Assembly (NCBI RefSeq): GCF_001020565.1
Contig: NZ_LDAS01000001.1
Location: forward strand, 3,847,002-3,911,001
DNA length: 64,000 nucleotides
Source: Maribacter thermophilus
Lineage (GTDB): Bacteria > Bacteroidota > Bacteroidia > Flavobacteriales > Flavobacteriaceae
Direction: 5' to 3'
Shown here: positions 56,299-64,000 of the stretch, one piece after another
How the letters are laid out: every line of letters begins with the position of its first letter
Position numbering within the stretch: the first letter of the stretch is position 1
Made by a program: the position numbers and the translations under genes
The notes under the pieces: model-generated
Seen by the model: the letters and a program-made list of their open reading frames with translations, nothing else
Databases searched by the model: none
What the model was told of the DNA's origin: nothing

Positions 56299-57035
56299 TA
56301 GCCCAATAAAAGTTGCGTTAGTAAATAGTTCAATATTATAATTACCACACTGGTCCAAACGAACGAGGTGGTACTGGCCTTACCTACTTCTAGGGCTCCA
56401 CCTTTCATGTAATAACCGTGAAAAGAAGGTATGGTAGCAATAATGAAGGCAAAGATCAAGGTTTTGATAAAGGCATAGGCAATATGAAAGGGGACAAAAT
56501 CTGTTTGTAGCCCAGATACAAAATCGGCACTTGTAAGAAACCCTCCGAAGACACCTGCTATCCAACCGCCAAAAACACCAACATACATAGAAATAGCTAT
56601 GGCAAAAGGGTAGAAGAGCATCGCTATTATTTTTGGAAATACCAGATAGTTCAAAGAGTTTACCCCCATAACTTCCAGAGCATCGATTTGCTCTGTTACC
56701 CGCATGGTGCCAATACTAGAGGTAATATAAGAACCTACTTTTCCGGCCATGATTATAGATACGAAAGTAGGGGCGAATTCTAGAATGACCGATTGTCTGG
56801 TGGCAAAACCGATAAGACTTCTGGGGATAATAGGGTTGGTCAAGTTCAATGCCGTTTGTATGGCAACCACCGCGCCAATAAAGAAAGAGATAAAAATGAT
56901 GATGCCCAAAGACCCATAAACAAGTTCATCTATTTCCTTTAAAATCAACGATTTCATTATGCGCCATTTCGTAGGTTTTTTGAAAACCTCACGGATCATA
57001 ATTGCATAGCTGCCAATAGACGCTAAATAGTTCAT
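56298..57035 (-). CDS. ABC transporter permease, MlaE-type
   Basis: The 245-residue membrane protein has the MlaE layout with five or six helices and family strings QSVILEFAPTFVSIIMAGKVGS (in parts), TEQIDALEVMGVN and LVFPKIIAML. It would move phospholipids between membranes together with the ATPase encoded immediately downstream. Confidence 0.93.
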   Translation of the reverse strand: MNYLASIGSYAIMIREVFKKPTKWRIMKSLILKEIDELVYGSLGIIIFISFFIGAVVAIQTALNLTNPIIPRSLIGFATRQSVILEFAPTFVSIIMAGKVGSYITSSIGTMRVTEQIDALEVMGVNSLNYLVFPKIIAMLFYPFAIAISMYVGVFGGWIAGVFGGFLTSADFVSGLQTDFVPFHIAYAFIKTLIFAFIIATIPSFHGYYMKGGALEVGKASTTSFVWTSVVIIILNYLLTQLLLG

Positions 57036-57146
57036 GTATTAAAAATAGATTTCTTACGGTAAAAATAACAATAAACGATTTGATTTAACTTCTATTTAAA
57101 CTATTAAGGGGGATTTTATTTACTTTTACACTTCAAAATTTTAAGC

Positions 57147-58823
57147 ATGAGTACGAATTTCAGATTACCGATTTTAGCAGTATTAGTTACTTTTTTTTCA
57201 ATTATATCCGGGTTTTCGCAACGTAAGGCGAAGGCAAAGGACGATAGTGCTTTAAAAGGCAACCCGAAGCTTGTGGTAGGTATTATCGTAGATCAAATGC
57301 GTTATGATTATTTGACTCGCTTTTATGATCAGTACGATGATGAGGGAGGTTTTAAAAGGATGATGGAAAATGGGTTTAATTGTAAGAACAACCATTATAA
57401 CTATGCTCCTACAAGTACAGGTCCGGGGCATGCATCCGTATACACGGGCACAACGCCTGCAACTCATGGTATCATAGGTAACAATTGGTATGATAAGGAG
57501 AACGATGTAGAGGTGTATTGTGCTTCCGATGACAGTTATGCTTCTGTAGGTACTACTTCCGATGCGGGTAAAATGTCTCCGCACCGTATGCAAGTGACTA
57601 CGATTACCGATCAATTGCGTTTGCACACCCAGATGCAAGGAAAAACAATAGGTATCGCCTTAAAAGATAGGGGGGCTATCTTACCGGCAGGGCACGCTGC
57701 CAATGCGGCATATTGGTTTCATGGTGCAGATGAAGGAAAATGGATAAGTAGTAGTTACTATATGGATAAATTACCACAATGGGTAATTGATTTTAATGCT
57801 TCTGGTGTTGCCGGGTCGTATAAAAAGGCATGGACCACATTAAAGGATATCAGTAGTTATACCGAAAGTGGTAGCGACAACAATGTGTTCGAAGGCTTGT
57901 TCGAAGGTGAAACTTCACCAACATTTCCTCATAACCCTCAGGAATTGTTGAACAAGAACAAAGATTATGACATTATAAAAAGTACACCTTTTGGTAATAG
58001 TTTAACGGCCGATTTTGCCATTGAGGCACTAAAACAAGAAGAATTGGGTAAAGATGATATTACCGATTTTTTGGCTGTTAGCTTCTCTAGTACAGATTAC
58101 GTAGGGCATAAATTCGGAGTCAATTCGAAAGAGATAGAAGATACCTATGTTAGGTTGGATAAGGATTTGGCAAGACTTTTTGAAGCACTGGACAAAAACG
58201 TGGGTGAAGGTGAATATACAGTGTTTTTAACTGCCGATCATGCCGCTGTTAATGTACCTGCTTACCTTAAATCCATTAAAATACCGGCAGGTTATGTAGA
58301 TAATGATTCTACCAAAGAAAAGTTCGCCAACTTTTTAAAGTACAAGTACGGAACAGAGGATATCGTCAAGAACTTTTCTAACTATCAGATTTTTCTGGAT
58401 CATAAGATCATAAATAACCTTGACCTGGAAGTTAGGGAAGTACAAGAAGATATAGCGAAAGAATTTTTAAGCTATGATTATGTGGATAGGGTTTATACCG
58501 GTTATCAAATGTGGCAGAACAATTACACATCGGGCATACCTTACATTTTGCAAAATGGCTACAACCAAAAACGCTCAGGAGATGTATTGTTGGTTTTAAA
58601 GCCAGGAACCATAACATATTCAAAAACGGGTTCTACGCATGGTTCTCCACAAATTTATGATACACATACCCCATTATTGTTCTATGGTAAAGGAATAAAA
58701 AAAGGGAGTACTGTTGAGCGTACCGAGATTCCGGATATAGCCCCCACTATTTCATCTTTATTGGGTATTGCCTTTCCGAACGGAACAACTGGTGAGCCTA
58801 TTGTTGAGGTGTTAGAGCAGTAA
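57147..58823 (+). CDS. pafA: PafA-type alkaline phosphatase superfamily protein
   Basis: The 558-residue protein has a signal peptide ending near FSQR (residue ~25). GIIVDQMRYDYLTRF contains the first metal-binding aspartate (D49), APTSTGPGHASVYTGT carries the nucleophile threonine (T89 or T91), and SFSSTDYVGHKFG and TADHAAVN supply further metal ligands. Phosphate-irrepressible PafA enzymes in flavobacteria are periplasmic phosphomonoesterases. The murI gene starts 7 bases downstream. Confidence 0.9.
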   Translation: MSTNFRLPILAVLVTFFSIISGFSQRKAKAKDDSALKGNPKLVVGIIVDQMRYDYLTRFYDQYDDEGGFKRMMENGFNCKNNHYNYAPTSTGPGHASVYTGTTPATHGIIGNNWYDKENDVEVYCASDDSYASVGTTSDAGKMSPHRMQVTTITDQLRLHTQMQGKTIGIALKDRGAILPAGHAANAAYWFHGADEGKWISSSYYMDKLPQWVIDFNASGVAGSYKKAWTTLKDISSYTESGSDNNVFEGLFEGETSPTFPHNPQELLNKNKDYDIIKSTPFGNSLTADFAIEALKQEELGKDDITDFLAVSFSSTDYVGHKFGVNSKEIEDTYVRLDKDLARLFEALDKNVGEGEYTVFLTADHAAVNVPAYLKSIKIPAGYVDNDSTKEKFANFLKYKYGTEDIVKNFSNYQIFLDHKIINNLDLEVREVQEDIAKEFLSYDYVDRVYTGYQMWQNNYTSGIPYILQNGYNQKRSGDVLLVLKPGTITYSKTGSTHGSPQIYDTHTPLLFYGKGIKKGSTVERTEIPDIAPTISSLLGIAFPNGTTGEPIVEVLEQ

Positions 58824-58830
58824 AAACACA

Positions 58831-59619
58831 ATGAACGAACGCCCAATAGGTATTTTTGATTCGGGAGTAGGTGGTACTTCTATTTGGAAAGAGATTCAAT
58901 ATTTGCTACCAAAAGAAAACTGCATCTATCTTGCGGATAGCATAAATGCACCATACGGAGAGAAAACTACAGATGAAATAATTGAGTTGAGTGTTAAGAA
59001 CACAGAACTTCTTTTAAAGAAGAATTGTAAGATAATAGTGGTAGCCTGTAATACGGCTACCACTAATGCCATAGGTTATTTAAGAAATACATACGATGTA
59101 CCTTTTGTAGGTATTGAACCGGCCATAAAACCGGCAGCTTTAAAATCAAAGTCCAAAACGGTTGGTATTTTGGCGACCAAGGGTACGTTGACCAGTGCTC
59201 TTTTTCACAGTACCGCACAAAACCATGCGGAAGGAATCGAAATTGTTGAGCGGGAAGGCAAAGGATTGGTAGAATTGATCGAAAAGGGCGAATTGGATAG
59301 TGAAACCACCGTTTCTTTGCTAAAACAATTTATAGATCCTATGTTGGATAGGGGAATAGATTACCTTGTTTTGGGGTGTACCCATTATCCATATTTGGTT
59401 CCAGTGTTAAAACGAATTCTACCAGAGGGAGTTAAAATCATAGATTCTGGGCAAGCAGTGGCCAGGCAAACAAAAACTATATTAGAAAAGGAAAGTATAC
59501 TGAACAATGTATCGTTGAACGGGAAACATCAGTTTTTTACCAATGCCGAACAGGAAATACTACAACGGTTTGTTGAAAATGTTACAGAGTATGTACGGGT
59601 AGACTATCTAGATTTTTAG
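58831..59619 (+). CDS. murI: Glutamate racemase
   Basis: The 262-residue cytoplasmic enzyme makes D-glutamate for peptidoglycan. Both catalytic cysteines are present: C73 in VACNTATTN and C183 in LGCTHYP. The N-terminal IGIFDSGVGGTSI is typical. It is followed by the convergent folA gene 17 bases away with no strong terminator between. Confidence 0.96.
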   Translation: MNERPIGIFDSGVGGTSIWKEIQYLLPKENCIYLADSINAPYGEKTTDEIIELSVKNTELLLKKNCKIIVVACNTATTNAIGYLRNTYDVPFVGIEPAIKPAALKSKSKTVGILATKGTLTSALFHSTAQNHAEGIEIVEREGKGLVELIEKGELDSETTVSLLKQFIDPMLDRGIDYLVLGCTHYPYLVPVLKRILPEGVKIIDSGQAVARQTKTILEKESILNNVSLNGKHQFFTNAEQEILQRFVENVTEYVRVDYLDF

Positions 59620-59636
59620 TGCCGTTTAGCTTAGGC

Positions 59637-60131
59637 TTATTTCTTCCTTTTGTAGGTAATATATGTGAAATCATATTTATGCTTATCATCTTTTGGGTGG
59701 TATTCCTCATGAACAATTTTCCAGATATCTTGATCTATTTCCGGAAAAAAGGTATCCGCCTCAAAAGAAGCGTGTACTCTTGTAAGCTCAATGACATTTG
59801 AATATTGCTCCCCTTGCTTATATATTTCGCCTCCTCCTATAATAAATGCATCTTCGTAGGAAATCATTTCCAGGGCGTCTTCAAGTGAATTTACTACAAG
59901 GCAGTTGTCCCAATCAACTTTATAGTTTTTATCTCGTGTAATGATAATATGGGTTCTGTTGGGTAGGGGTTTAGGAAAACTTTCGAAGGTTTTTCTTCCC
60001 ATAATAATTTTATGCCCGGTGGTTAAACGTTTAAAGCGTTTAAAGTCGTCTGGCAAATGCCAAAGTAAATCATTGTCTTTTCCTAATGCGTTGTTCTCCG
60101 CGGCTGCGGCTATCATGGTAATTGTATTCAC
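59637..60131 (-). CDS. folA: Dihydrofolate reductase
   Basis: This 164-residue enzyme reduces dihydrofolate with NADPH. AAAAENNALGKDNDLLWHLPDDFKRFK (in parts) contains the conserved tryptophan loop and acidic active-site residue; IMGRKTFESFPKPLPNR and FIIGGGEIY are the cofactor motifs. Together with thyA at 61873 it serves thymidylate synthesis, though they are not adjacent. Confidence 0.96.
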   Translation of the reverse strand: MNTITMIAAAAENNALGKDNDLLWHLPDDFKRFKRLTTGHKIIMGRKTFESFPKPLPNRTHIIITRDKNYKVDWDNCLVVNSLEDALEMISYEDAFIIGGGEIYKQGEQYSNVIELTRVHASFEADTFFPEIDQDIWKIVHEEYHPKDDKHKYDFTYITYKRKK

Positions 60132-60260
60132 TAAATCTTTTTTTCAATATTACAAAAAGTAGACCAAAAGAAGATAGCTATAACTATCTTTAGGCAAAAC
60201 TGATAGTATATGTTATATAATTTAAAATATGACAAATTGCATACCTGTTAAAGAGAGAGA

Positions 60261-61346
60261 ATGGAAAAAGTTAGAAAAGAGTTTCCCGTTTTAAGAAAAG
60301 GTGTTTATCTAAATACTGCGGTATATGGACCTCTGTACGACTCGTTGATAGATTGGCGGCAAGAACATGATTTGGATTTTTTATTGCACGGGAGCGAAAT
60401 GCGCGAGAAGACCCTGCAGGTAATAGCCGATACCAGAGCCAATGTTGGTAATTTCTTCAATTGTAAAAAGGACAATGTTGCATTGGTCAATAATTTTTCA
60501 ATCGGCCTTAATACCCTATTGGAAGGTATCGACGTCCGAAAAAAAGTCTTGCTTTTCGAAAATGACTATCCTTCGGTTAATTGGGCATTTGAAAATAGAA
60601 AATTCCATATTTCATATGTTAAAATGGGAGCGGAGATAGAAGCTGATATCGAAGCGGCCATAGAGAAAGATCATATCGATGTTTTAGCTTTTAGCCTAGT
60701 TCAATGGTTGGATGGGTTTTTAATAAATTTGGATTTCATCAAGCATTTAAAACAAGCTCATCCAGATGTATTGATTATAGCCGATGGTACCCAGTTCTGC
60801 GGCACCATGACCTTCGATTTTGAAAACTCAGGAATAGATGTACTTGGGGCAAGTGCATACAAATGGTTGCTCTCTGGTTACGGTAATGGGTTTATGATGT
60901 TTTCGGATCGGGTAATAGCGGAGTGCTCGGTAAATACCATTGGTTTTAATGCCGCTGATGGCAATTTTGACAATAGGGACCATGTACGATTTGCCAAAAG
61001 GTTTGAACCCGGTCATTTGTCCAGTCTTAATTTCGGAAGTCTTAATTTTTCTATACGATATCTTCAAAATATCGGAATGGACAAGATTACAGAACAAAAT
61101 CAATTTTTGTCGCAAAAGGCTAAAGAGGCATTTATTGGTTTAGGTTTGTTGGAACAACATATAGTTGAAAGGGATGGGCATAGCGGAATATTCAATATCA
61201 AGGTTGATGAGGGTGTTTTTCAAAAGTTAGTAAAGAATAATGTTGTGTGTGCCCAAAGGGGTAATGGAGTAAGACTTGGATTTCATTTTTATAACAATGA
61301 AAATGACCTAGAATCGGTTGTAAAAATCTTAAAAACAGCAAAATAG
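60261..61346 (+). CDS. Class V aminotransferase-like PLP enzyme
   Basis: The 361-residue protein has the fold-type I pattern of the SufS/NifS/isopenicillin-epimerase group. FPVLRKGVYLNTAVYGPL is the N-terminal start, IADGTQFCGTM holds the PLP-binding aspartate, and K201 in ASAYKWLLSGYG is the probable Schiff-base lysine. The catalytic cysteine of cysteine desulfurases is not evident near the C-terminus, so an aminotransferase or lyase role is possible. The exact reaction is unknown. Confidence 0.85.
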   Translation: MEKVRKEFPVLRKGVYLNTAVYGPLYDSLIDWRQEHDLDFLLHGSEMREKTLQVIADTRANVGNFFNCKKDNVALVNNFSIGLNTLLEGIDVRKKVLLFENDYPSVNWAFENRKFHISYVKMGAEIEADIEAAIEKDHIDVLAFSLVQWLDGFLINLDFIKHLKQAHPDVLIIADGTQFCGTMTFDFENSGIDVLGASAYKWLLSGYGNGFMMFSDRVIAECSVNTIGFNAADGNFDNRDHVRFAKRFEPGHLSSLNFGSLNFSIRYLQNIGMDKITEQNQFLSQKAKEAFIGLGLLEQHIVERDGHSGIFNIKVDEGVFQKLVKNNVVCAQRGNGVRLGFHFYNNENDLESVVKILKTAK

Positions 61347-61441
61347 ATATTGTTTAGTTCTGATAAAAGAAAGATAAAATTTTCATACCAAAGTTAAATG
61401 AAGCTAAATTTTTATTAAAATGATAAAAATGACATTAAGCA

Positions 61442-61473
61442 TTGACAATGAGTGTATTAATGTGTTAGTTTTG
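61442..61473 (+). promoter_or_regulatory. Promoter of the CBM48-like gene
   Basis: TTG (61442-61444) and TAGTTTTG (61466-61473) are separated by 21 bases and lie 24 bases before the start, a good match to the Bacteroidota promoter pattern. Confidence 0.65.
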
Positions 61474-61496
61474 TTTAGAATTTAAAAACTGAAGCC

Positions 61497-61793
61497 ATGG
61501 CAATTGCAAAACAATATTTGAAAACCAAACCGGTATGTAAAGTTACTTTTACAGTACCAGCAAAAGATGCTAAAAAAGTTGCCGTAGTTGGTGACTTTAA
61601 TAACTGGAGTCCTAAGGAGAGCAGTTTAAAAAAATTAAAGAACGGAACTTTTAAGGGAACCTTTGATCTACCAAAAGAAGGTTCTTACGAGTTTAAATAT
61701 ATTGTAGATGGTACCTATGTTAACGAGGCGGAAGCAGATCGTTATCAGTGGAACGATTATGCCGGTTCAGAGAACGCTGTACTCGAATTGTAA
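61497..61793 (+). CDS. Small CBM48/isoamylase N-terminal-like protein
   Basis: The 98-residue protein consists almost entirely of one beta-sandwich of the type found at the N-terminus of glycogen-branching and debranching enzymes and in the AMPK beta subunit: AVVGDFNNWSP, FDLPKEGSYEFKYIVDG and NEAEADRYQWND. It has no signal peptide or catalytic domain. It may bind storage glucan in the cytoplasm or act as an adaptor. It is monocistronic between its own promoter and a strong terminator. Confidence 0.85.
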   Translation: MAIAKQYLKTKPVCKVTFTVPAKDAKKVAVVGDFNNWSPKESSLKKLKNGTFKGTFDLPKEGSYEFKYIVDGTYVNEAEADRYQWNDYAGSENAVLEL

Positions 61794-61811
61794 AATAATT
61801 TAAACCTGAAC

Positions 61812-61848
61812 AAATAAGGGAGAAAACATGTTTTCTCCCTTATTTTGT
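61812..61848. terminator. Bidirectional hairpin terminator
   Basis: Bases 61812-61845 form a perfect 34-base palindrome (arm AAATAAGGGAGAAAACA) with T runs on both sides. It lies between the CBM48-like gene and the convergent thyA gene and can serve both. Confidence 0.9.
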
Positions 61849-61872
61849 TATAGCTTTTATCTAAAGTGTATG

Positions 61873-62697
61873 TTATACCGCAACCACACCTTTTATATGT
61901 GGATGTGGATTGTAATCCAATAGAGTAAAATCTTCAAACTTAAAATCGAAAATATCTTTTATTTCTGGGTTGATAACCATTTTTGGTAACGGTCTAGGTT
62001 CTCTGCTTAGCTGCAGCTCTACTTGCTCCATATGATTGTTGTAGATGTGCGCATCTCCAAAAGTATGGATAAAATCACCTGGTTCGTATCCGCATACTTG
62101 TGCCATCATCATGGTAAATAGGGCATAAGAAGCAATATTGAAAGGTACTCCTAAAAAAATATCTGCGCTACGTTGGTATAATTGACAAGATAATTTGCCA
62201 TCGGCAACATAAAACTGAAAAAAAGCATGGCATGGAGGTAAGGCCGCTTTTCCGTTGGCCACATTTTCTGAAAAAGACTTTGAGGTATCCGGCAAAACAC
62301 TTGGGTTCCATGCAGAAACGAGCATTCTTCTACTATCGGGGTTGGTTTTTAAAGAATGTACGACTTCTTTTATTTGGTCAATTTCATCATTGTTCCAATT
62401 TCGCCATTGATGTCCGTAAACAGGCCCTAAATCACCATTTTCGTCGGCCCACTCGTTCCATATACGTACACCGTTTTCTTGTAGGTATTTAATATTAGTA
62501 TCACCTTTCAAGAACCATAATAATTCATGAACAATTGATTTTAGGTGTAGTTTTTTTGTGGTAACCAATGGAAATCCTTTTTGGAGATCAAATCGCATTT
62601 GGTATCCAAAAACACTTTTAGTTCCGGTTCCTGTACGGTCGCCTTTTTGGTTTCCTTCCTTTAAAACATGCTTTAATAAATCGTGATATTGTTTCAT
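61873..62697 (-). CDS. thyA: Thymidylate synthase
   Basis: This 274-residue enzyme methylates dUMP to dTMP. The catalytic cysteine is C156 in [12 protein letters not shown]; the arginine-rich dUMP motif is [11 protein letters not shown], and [21 protein letters not shown] is the folate/nucleotide-binding stretch. Length is slightly above the E. coli enzyme and normal for flavobacteria. It uses the folate product that folA recycles. Confidence 0.97.
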   Translation of the reverse strand: MKQYHDLLKHVLKEGNQKGDRTGTGTKSVFGYQMRFDLQKGFPLVTTKKLHLKSIVHELLWFLKGDTNIKYLQENGVRIWNEWADENGDLGPVYGHQWRNWNNDEIDQIKEVVHSLKTNPDSRRMLVSAWNPSVLPDTSKSFSENVANGKAALPPCHAFFQFYVADGKLSCQLYQRSADIFLGVPFNIASYALFTMMMAQVCGYEPGDFIHTFGDAHIYNNHMEQVELQLSREPRPLPKMVINPEIKDIFDFKFEDFTLLDYNPHPHIKGVVAV

Positions 62698-62782
62698 TTT
62701 TCTTCTTCAGCAGTAGAGGTGCTAAAGTAGAAAAAGAGTGGCTTAAATGTATCTTTAAGAATGGTATTTTATCAAAAGGTTA

Positions 62783-64000
62783 TTAACCTAAAATCATACC
62801 GGCTATGGTAGCGGAAAGCAATGAGGCAAGAGAACCTCCTAGTACCGCTTTCATTCCAAATTCTGAAAGTGTTTTTCGTTGGCTTGGGGCTAGTGAGCCG
62901 ATTCCGCCGATCTGAATACCTATGGATGCAAAATTGGCAAAACCGCATAACATATAGGTTGCCATTATAATTGACTTATCAAATTTTAAATACGGTAAAG
63001 TAGCCGTATTTTTTAATTCCGCAAGTTGTATATATCCTACAAATTCGCTTGCTACCAACTTAATACCCAATAGTTGTCCCATCAACATAACATCTTCCTT
63101 TGCTACTCCTATCAACCACATTAAGGGTGCAAAGATGGTACCTAAAATAGCTTCCAAAGAAAACTTTTGATATGACGTGTTTTCGGCAATCCAGCTATTT
63201 AAGTGGGTTAAGTCTCCTGTCCATTCTAGAATACCGTTAACCATAGCGATAATGGCTACGAAGACTAAAAGCATTGCGCCAACATTCACTGCTAGTCTTA
63301 AGCCTTCGGTAGTTCCATTTGATATGGCATCCAATACATTGGCGCCAATTTTTTCAGAAGATACATGAATATCACTGTTTACTTCTTCAGTTTGTGGATA
63401 TAACATTTTAGATATTACGATGGCTCCGGGTGCTGCCATGACCGATGCGGCCAGTAAGTGTTTGGCGAAGAGTAGTTGTAATGCTTCGTCTTCACCACCT
63501 AAAAATCCGATATAAGCAGCTAAAACTGCACCGGCAAGAGTAGCCATACCGCCGATCATGACTAATAGGATCTCTGATTTGGTCATTTTTTCTAGATATG
63601 CTTTTATCAATAAAGGAGCTTCGGTCTGTCCAAGAAATATATTTCCGGCAATAGAAAGACTCTCAGGTCCTGAAATACCCAAACTTTTAGACAAAAGCCA
63701 CGCCAATGCCTTTACCACTTTTTGTATAACGCCAAGGTAGAACAGCAGACTGGTGAGGGCCGAAAAGAAAATAATGGTAGGTAATACCTGAAAGGCAAAA
63801 ATGTAACCGAAGGTGCCGGTGTCGACTACCAGGCCTTCGAACAAGAATTTGCTCCCTGCCCGTGTAAACTCTAGAATGCTAACAAAGACTTTTCCTATTT
63901 GTTCAAAAATAAGTTGTACAAAAGGAACTTTTAATACCCCTATTGCTATTAATATCTGCAAAGAAAGTCCTACTCCTACGGTTTTCCAATTAATTGCTTT
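62783..64000 (-). CDS. Concentrative nucleoside transporter (CNT/NupC family), 5'-truncated by window edge
   Basis: About 405 residues are visible; the frame is open to 64000, so the real start is outside. This is an inner-membrane Na+ or H+ symporter for nucleosides. Family strings include VLPTIIFFSALTSLLFYLG, NIFLGQTEAPLLIKAYLEKM (in parts) and CGFANFASIGIQIGGIG, with glycine-rich hairpin segments. It fits with cdd and thyA in pyrimidine salvage. An in-frame TTG at 63961 is internal and is not taken as the start. Confidence 0.93.
   Translation of the reverse strand, partial: KAINWKTVGVGLSLQILIAIGVLKVPFVQLIFEQIGKVFVSILEFTRAGSKFLFEGLVVDTGTFGYIFAFQVLPTIIFFSALTSLLFYLGVIQKVVKALAWLLSKSLGISGPESLSIAGNIFLGQTEAPLLIKAYLEKMTKSEILLVMIGGMATLAGAVLAAYIGFLGGEDEALQLLFAKHLLAASVMAAPGAIVISKMLYPQTEEVNSDIHVSSEKIGANVLDAISNGTTEGLRLAVNVGAMLLVFVAIIAMVNGILEWTGDLTHLNSWIAENTSYQKFSLEAILGTIFAPLMWLIGVAKEDVMLMGQLLGIKLVASEFVGYIQLAELKNTATLPYLKFDKSIIMATYMLCGFANFASIGIQIGGIGSLAPSQRKTLSEFGMKAVLGGSLASLLSATIAGMILG

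Noticed and set aside
56299..56358. 20-residue N-terminal extension of the MlaF-type ATPase
   Set aside because: It would lie inside the upstream permease gene; the start at 56298 overlaps the permease stop by one base and begins with the normal ABC strand MIEVNDIHKSF.
1..64000. CRISPR arrays, rRNA genes, large tandem repeats
   Set aside because: No regularly spaced repeats, rRNA-like stretches or long tandem repeats were seen; the only long repeat is the 423-bp pair.

Overview
The window looks like a chromosome segment of a Bacteroidota member of the family Flavobacteriaceae, probably marine and algae-associated. The evidence is a gldJ/porV gliding and type IX secretion pair, the gene order porV-cdd-pdhA-pdhE2, a SusC/SusD pair, TAnnTTTG-type promoter elements, an AT-rich sequence, and two secreted sulfatases. 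Species cannot be named from the sequence alone. All function calls below rest on reading motifs and gene order; no database search was run.

Left core (1-12261): glutamate synthase gltB-gltD (gltD runs off the left edge), an acyl-CoA dehydrogenase, an NhaD sodium/proton antiporter, an exbB-exbD-tonB energy-transduction operon overlapping folC, and tRNA-Val(TAC) with its own promoter and terminator, followed by tRNA-Val(GAC).

Island (about 12272-41807, 29.5 kb): a polysaccharide utilisation island sits between tRNA-Val(GAC) and murF. It is flanked by a 423-bp direct repeat (12272-12694 and 41808-42230) with only three mismatches. Each copy holds the 3' part of tRNA-Val(GAC) plus the last ~109 codons of murF. 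The left side keeps the whole tRNA and a truncated murF; the right side keeps a truncated tRNA and the whole murF. No integrase, transposase, relaxase or replication gene is visible. The first half encodes sugar-acid catabolism: an IlvD/EDD dehydratase, an FAH-family hydrolase, two SDR dehydrogenases, a large lipoprotein with a c-type haem motif, a carbohydrate acetylesterase and a GntR regulator with two winged-helix domains. A near-perfect 26-bp palindrome next to a promoter element lies before the dehydratase, and the same 15-bp core with the same promoter element lies between gntR and the SDR operon. The second half is a saccharolytic operon: SusC, SusD, an unclassified GH-like lipoprotein, a GH36-like alpha-galactosidase, a sulfatase, a GH110-like alpha-1,3-galactosidase, a second sulfatase and a GH43-type enzyme. 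Together these suggest uptake and breakdown of a sulfated, probably acetylated, alpha-galactose-containing polysaccharide, with at least one sugar routed through a non-phosphorylative 2-keto-3-deoxy/2,4-diketo acid pathway.

Right core (41903-64000): murF, gldJ, porV, cytidine deaminase, pyruvate dehydrogenase E1-alpha and E2, an M28 peptidase lipoprotein, an SDR, a cyclophilin-type lipoprotein, a SprT-like protein, mannose-1-phosphate guanylyltransferase, a DUF389 membrane protein, an MlaF/MlaE-type ABC pair, a PafA-type phosphatase, murI, folA, a class V aminotransferase, a small CBM48-like protein, thyA and a CNT nucleoside transporter cut by the right edge. These are ordinary housekeeping genes separated by several clear hairpin terminators.
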